64,000 bases of DNA, taken from the NCBI GenBank assembly GCA_018333525.1, contig JAGXTF010000088.1, forward strand, positions 32,324-96,323, read 5' to 3'. The notes below the pieces were generated by a model that saw nothing but the letters and a program-made list of their open reading frames with translations, did no database searches and was not told the DNA's origin. Below are positions 61,721-64,000 of this stretch, in pieces. The first letter of the stretch is position 1, and each line of letters begins with the position of its first letter. Both the position numbers and the translations under genes were made by a program. Source of the stretch: Bacteroidota bacterium (GTDB lineage Bacteria > Bacteroidota > Bacteroidia > NS11-12g > UBA955).

Positions 61721-63651
61721 TGGTACGTTTTTGGCGATATCTATCCAATATGAGAATTACGGTTCTTACTATCCTCTTGTTTTTCACGGCTTCCCTGCAG
61801 GCCCAGAGTCGCAATGCGAAAGCGCAAAAGTACTTTAATGCGGCTATCAAGGAATATGATATGGGTAAAAGTAAAGAAGCACTTTCCCTATTAAATAAAG
61901 CCATTAAAAAGGATCCTAATTTTAGCAATGCTTATGCATTTCTGGCAGAGATATATGAAAGAAAAAATGATTCTGTACAGGCAATTCGAAACCATAGGAT
62001 GGCCATTAAAACGGATCCGGTATATCAATATAATTATTATATTTTTTCTAAATATTTATTTAGTCTGGGCCGTTATGACGAAGCGGAAAACCTGCTTAAA
62101 TTATTTGATTCCGTTCCAAAAATGAAGGGCTTTGATCCCAAAAGGGATGCGGCGAGAGAGCGCACACAGGAAAATGTGGTTAAGCTTAAAGAGAGCTGTA
62201 AAATTGCAAGAGAGGATACCCGGAATATTGCGGATTTGCATATTCAAAATATGGGTCCAAATATCAATACCACAGATTGGGAATATTGGCCGGGAATGAC
62301 CATAGACGGTAAATTCTTTTTGTTTACCAAAATGATTAATGGGCAGGAAGATTTTTATATCAGCACAAATGATAATGAGAAGTGGTCGAAGGCAATTCCA
62401 TTGCCCGGAAAAATAAATACCCTGAACAACGAAGGGACCACCTCTGTAAGTGCCGATGGACGTTATATATTTTACACAGTTTGCAATCAGGATGGTTTTG
62501 GCAGTTGTGATATTTATTACAGCATCTACAACGCCGCAGATAATTCCTGGAGCCGAAGAGGCAATTTGGGTAAGGTAATCAATACACAATTTTGGGATGC
62601 ACAACCCGCGTTGAGTGCCGACGGCAGAACATTGATTTTCGCAAGTGCCAGACCCGGAGGTTACGGTGGTAAAGACCTCTGGACCAGCAAATTTGCAAAC
62701 GGAGTTTGGTCAGAACCTAAAAATCTGGGACCGGCAATAAATACTTCTGAGGATGATGAAGCCCCATATCTGCATTACGATGGAAAGACCCTGTATTTTG
62801 CCAGTACCGGCCATCCCGGATTTGGCCAACATGATTTGTTTATCAGCAAAAGAAATCCGGATGGTTCCTGGAACAAACCGGTAAATATGGGTAAAGGAAT
62901 TAACACTACGGGCGACGATTTGGGAATGTACGTAGACCGAAAAGGTCAAAAAGCCTATTTTGTTTCTACCAGAGAAGGTGGATTTGGAGGGCCGGATATT
63001 TACAGTTTTGAATTGAGTCCGGAAAAAAAACCGGAACCGGTGAGCTTTGTAGTTGGAAATATTTTTGATGATGAAAATAGAAAAGAATTACCTTCTAAAA
63101 TAGAAATTGTTAATCTGTTAAATAATGAAGTTATTTTTACGGATAGTACGTCTTATTTTTTTACTACTCTGGAACCCGGGAAAAATTATGCCTTGAATGC
63201 ATACAGACAAGGATATATTTTTTACTCCGCAAATTTCCAACCCACCGTTGCTTCTCTTGATTCGCCATACACAGTAAACGCTTATTTGAAAAAACTAAAA
63301 AACAATGAAACCGTTGTATTGCGTAACATCTTTTTTGATGTAGATAAATTTGATTTAAAACAGGAGAGTTTTGTAGAGTTGGAAACGGTAGTAAATCTGC
63401 TTCGGAATAATCCCGCAATTAAAATTGAAATCAGCGGCCATACTGACAATACCGGTAGCGAAGAACACAATATTGTGCTCAGTGAAAACCGCGCTAAATC
63501 CGTTCAGAATTATTTGATATCCAAAGGAATTTCAGCTAAAAGAATAATAGCAAAAGGCTTCGGCTCCAGGAACAATATTGATGATAACAATACCGAAAAA
63601 GGCAGAGCCAACAATCGTCGCATTGAAATGCGAATTATTAGTGTGGAATAA
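61720..63651 (+). CDS. PorE-like T9SS protein: TPR, PD40 propeller, CRD and OmpA domains
   Basis: 643 residues from the ATG at 61720, overlapping the gldD stop (TAATG); ATGs at 61711 and 61750 are also possible. Signal peptide ITVLTILLFFTASLQAQ, without a lipobox Cys, whereas P. gingivalis PorE is a lipoprotein. Domains: TPRs (~30-125, AIKEYDMGKSKEALSLLNKA), a WD40-like PD40 propeller (~175-430, with GKFFLFTKMINGQEDFYI, LSADGRTLIFASARPGGYGG, YDGKTLYFASTGHPGFGQHD), a CarboxypepD-like domain (~445-525) and OmpA-C (~530-643, VDKFDLKQESFVELE, ISGHTDNTG, NRAKSVQNYLISKGI). This is the PorE order, and the protein should link T9SS to peptidoglycan. Coupled to gldD. Could also be a general OmpA/PD40 protein. 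Confidence 0.85.
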   Translation: MVRFWRYLSNMRITVLTILLFFTASLQAQSRNAKAQKYFNAAIKEYDMGKSKEALSLLNKAIKKDPNFSNAYAFLAEIYERKNDSVQAIRNHRMAIKTDPVYQYNYYIFSKYLFSLGRYDEAENLLKLFDSVPKMKGFDPKRDAARERTQENVVKLKESCKIAREDTRNIADLHIQNMGPNINTTDWEYWPGMTIDGKFFLFTKMINGQEDFYISTNDNEKWSKAIPLPGKINTLNNEGTTSVSADGRYIFYTVCNQDGFGSCDIYYSIYNAADNSWSRRGNLGKVINTQFWDAQPALSADGRTLIFASARPGGYGGKDLWTSKFANGVWSEPKNLGPAINTSEDDEAPYLHYDGKTLYFASTGHPGFGQHDLFISKRNPDGSWNKPVNMGKGINTTGDDLGMYVDRKGQKAYFVSTREGGFGGPDIYSFELSPEKKPEPVSFVVGNIFDDENRKELPSKIEIVNLLNNEVIFTDSTSYFFTTLEPGKNYALNAYRQGYIFYSANFQPTVASLDSPYTVNAYLKKLKNNETVVLRNIFFDVDKFDLKQESFVELETVVNLLRNNPAIKIEISGHTDNTGSEEHNIVLSENRAKSVQNYLISKGISAKRIIAKGFGSRNNIDDNNTEKGRANNRRIEMRIISVE

Positions 63652-63698
63652 ATAAATATTTATTTTTAGGGATTACAGCTATTTTGCAATTTTTACCT

Positions 63699-64000
63699 AT
63701 GGCAGATAACCTTACACCCAAAGACGAAAAACGAATTAAGCGGGCATTTCAAAATAAGAAATGGCCTGATATCGCCAGTACCATGAGCTGGAGTATTTTC
63801 AAAATCATGGCCGAATTTGTAGATGGATATCAAAACCTGGCGCGAATTGGACCATGTGTGAGCATATTTGGTTCAGCGCGCACCCAGCCGGGACACAGGC
63901 ATTATATTCTTGCCGAAGAAATTGCATTTAAACTGGCACAGGCGGGTCTGGGGATTATCACAGGTGGTGGGCCGGGTATTATGGAAGCAGCCAATAAAGG
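63699..64000 (+). CDS. LOG-family (TIGR00730) nucleotide phosphoribohydrolase, 3' end outside window
   Basis: The first 100 residues from the ATG at 63699; the frame is open to the edge. IGPCVSIFGSARTQPGHRHYILAEEIAFKLA and LGIITGGGPGIMEAANKG match the start of the Rossmann-like lysine decarboxylase/LOG fold. Family members cleave nucleoside 5'-monophosphates such as cytokinin ribotides; the bacterial role is often nucleotide salvage. The PGGxGTxxE catalytic motif would lie beyond the window. It lies 47 bp after the porE-like gene and is possibly cotranscribed. Confidence 0.88.
   Translation, partial: MADNLTPKDEKRIKRAFQNKKWPDIASTMSWSIFKIMAEFVDGYQNLARIGPCVSIFGSARTQPGHRHYILAEEIAFKLAQAGLGIITGGGPGIMEAANK

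Noticed and set aside
1..64000. tRNA or rRNA genes
   Set aside because: No cloverleaf or TpsiC-like GGTTCGAAT context with matching acceptor stems was found. TTCGAATC strings at 28 kb belong to palindromes.

Overview
The window comes from a Bacteroidota chromosome, most like the Chitinophagales/Saprospirales side of the phylum. It is AT-rich. It carries six proteins with type IX secretion (T9SS) C-terminal sorting domains, the gliding genes gldE and gldD, a PorE-like protein, a SusC/TonB-type receptor with a carboxypeptidase-like N-domain, the 29-residue Bacteroidota basic protein MPSGKKRKRHK..., and -33/-7 promoters of the form TTTG-N17-21-TAnnTTTG. No tRNA, rRNA, CRISPR array, prophage or intact insertion sequence was found.

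Layout. 0-3.4 kb: a truncated persulfide-dioxygenase/rhodanese gene diverging from a TauE/SafE exporter, which overlaps two small genes. 3.4-6.9 kb: a self-inhibited Fic protein with an HTH domain, and aconitase. 7.3-14.4 kb: a 2365-residue PKD/beta-helix surface protein, followed by a 0.9 kb gene-free zone of GC-rich repeats. 15.4-19.7 kb: a delta-60 repeat protein, a lipoprotein, a TfoX-N protein and a YHYH protein. 19.8-24.1 kb: a compact respiratory operon (Rrf2 regulator, cbb3-like CcoN, CcoO fused to a second cytochrome c domain, two small membrane proteins, group III truncated haemoglobin). 24.3-37 kb: a type B-sorted PKD protein, a 1 kb field of REP-like palindromes, a phytase-like/PhoX-like fusion, ruvC and an M4 metalloprotease. 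37-44.2 kb: argS, rlmH, an OmpA lipoprotein and a TonB-dependent receptor. 44.7-55 kb: a formate dehydrogenase alpha subunit and its NuoE/NuoF-like partner, with a DEAD helicase, a radical SAM protein, an SDR, a GDPD and small genes between them. 55-64 kb: the block rng, tiny basic protein, TPR, HU facing mutY, ssb, gldE, gldD, porE-like, and a LOG-family gene cut by the window edge.

How they fit. The organism looks like an aerobic or microaerobic heterotroph with a full TCA cycle (aconitase), formate oxidation to NADH, sulfide/persulfide handling, a high-affinity-type terminal oxidase and extensive T9SS surface secretion. The most unusual unit is the 19.8-24.1 kb operon. Its CcoN has an extra N-terminal helix plus a charged coiled coil, keeps the active-site tyrosine, but has Gln where cbb3 oxidases have a conserved Glu. 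Its CcoO carries CcoP-like function in cis, and no CcoP, CcoQ or maturation genes are nearby. The most unusual noncoding items are a duplicated hairpin element with a compensatory base-pair change (15.1 and 39.6 kb), a 20-monomer 8/9-bp tandem array ending 3 bp before an SDR start codon, and a three-copy composite palindromic repeat at 28 kb.
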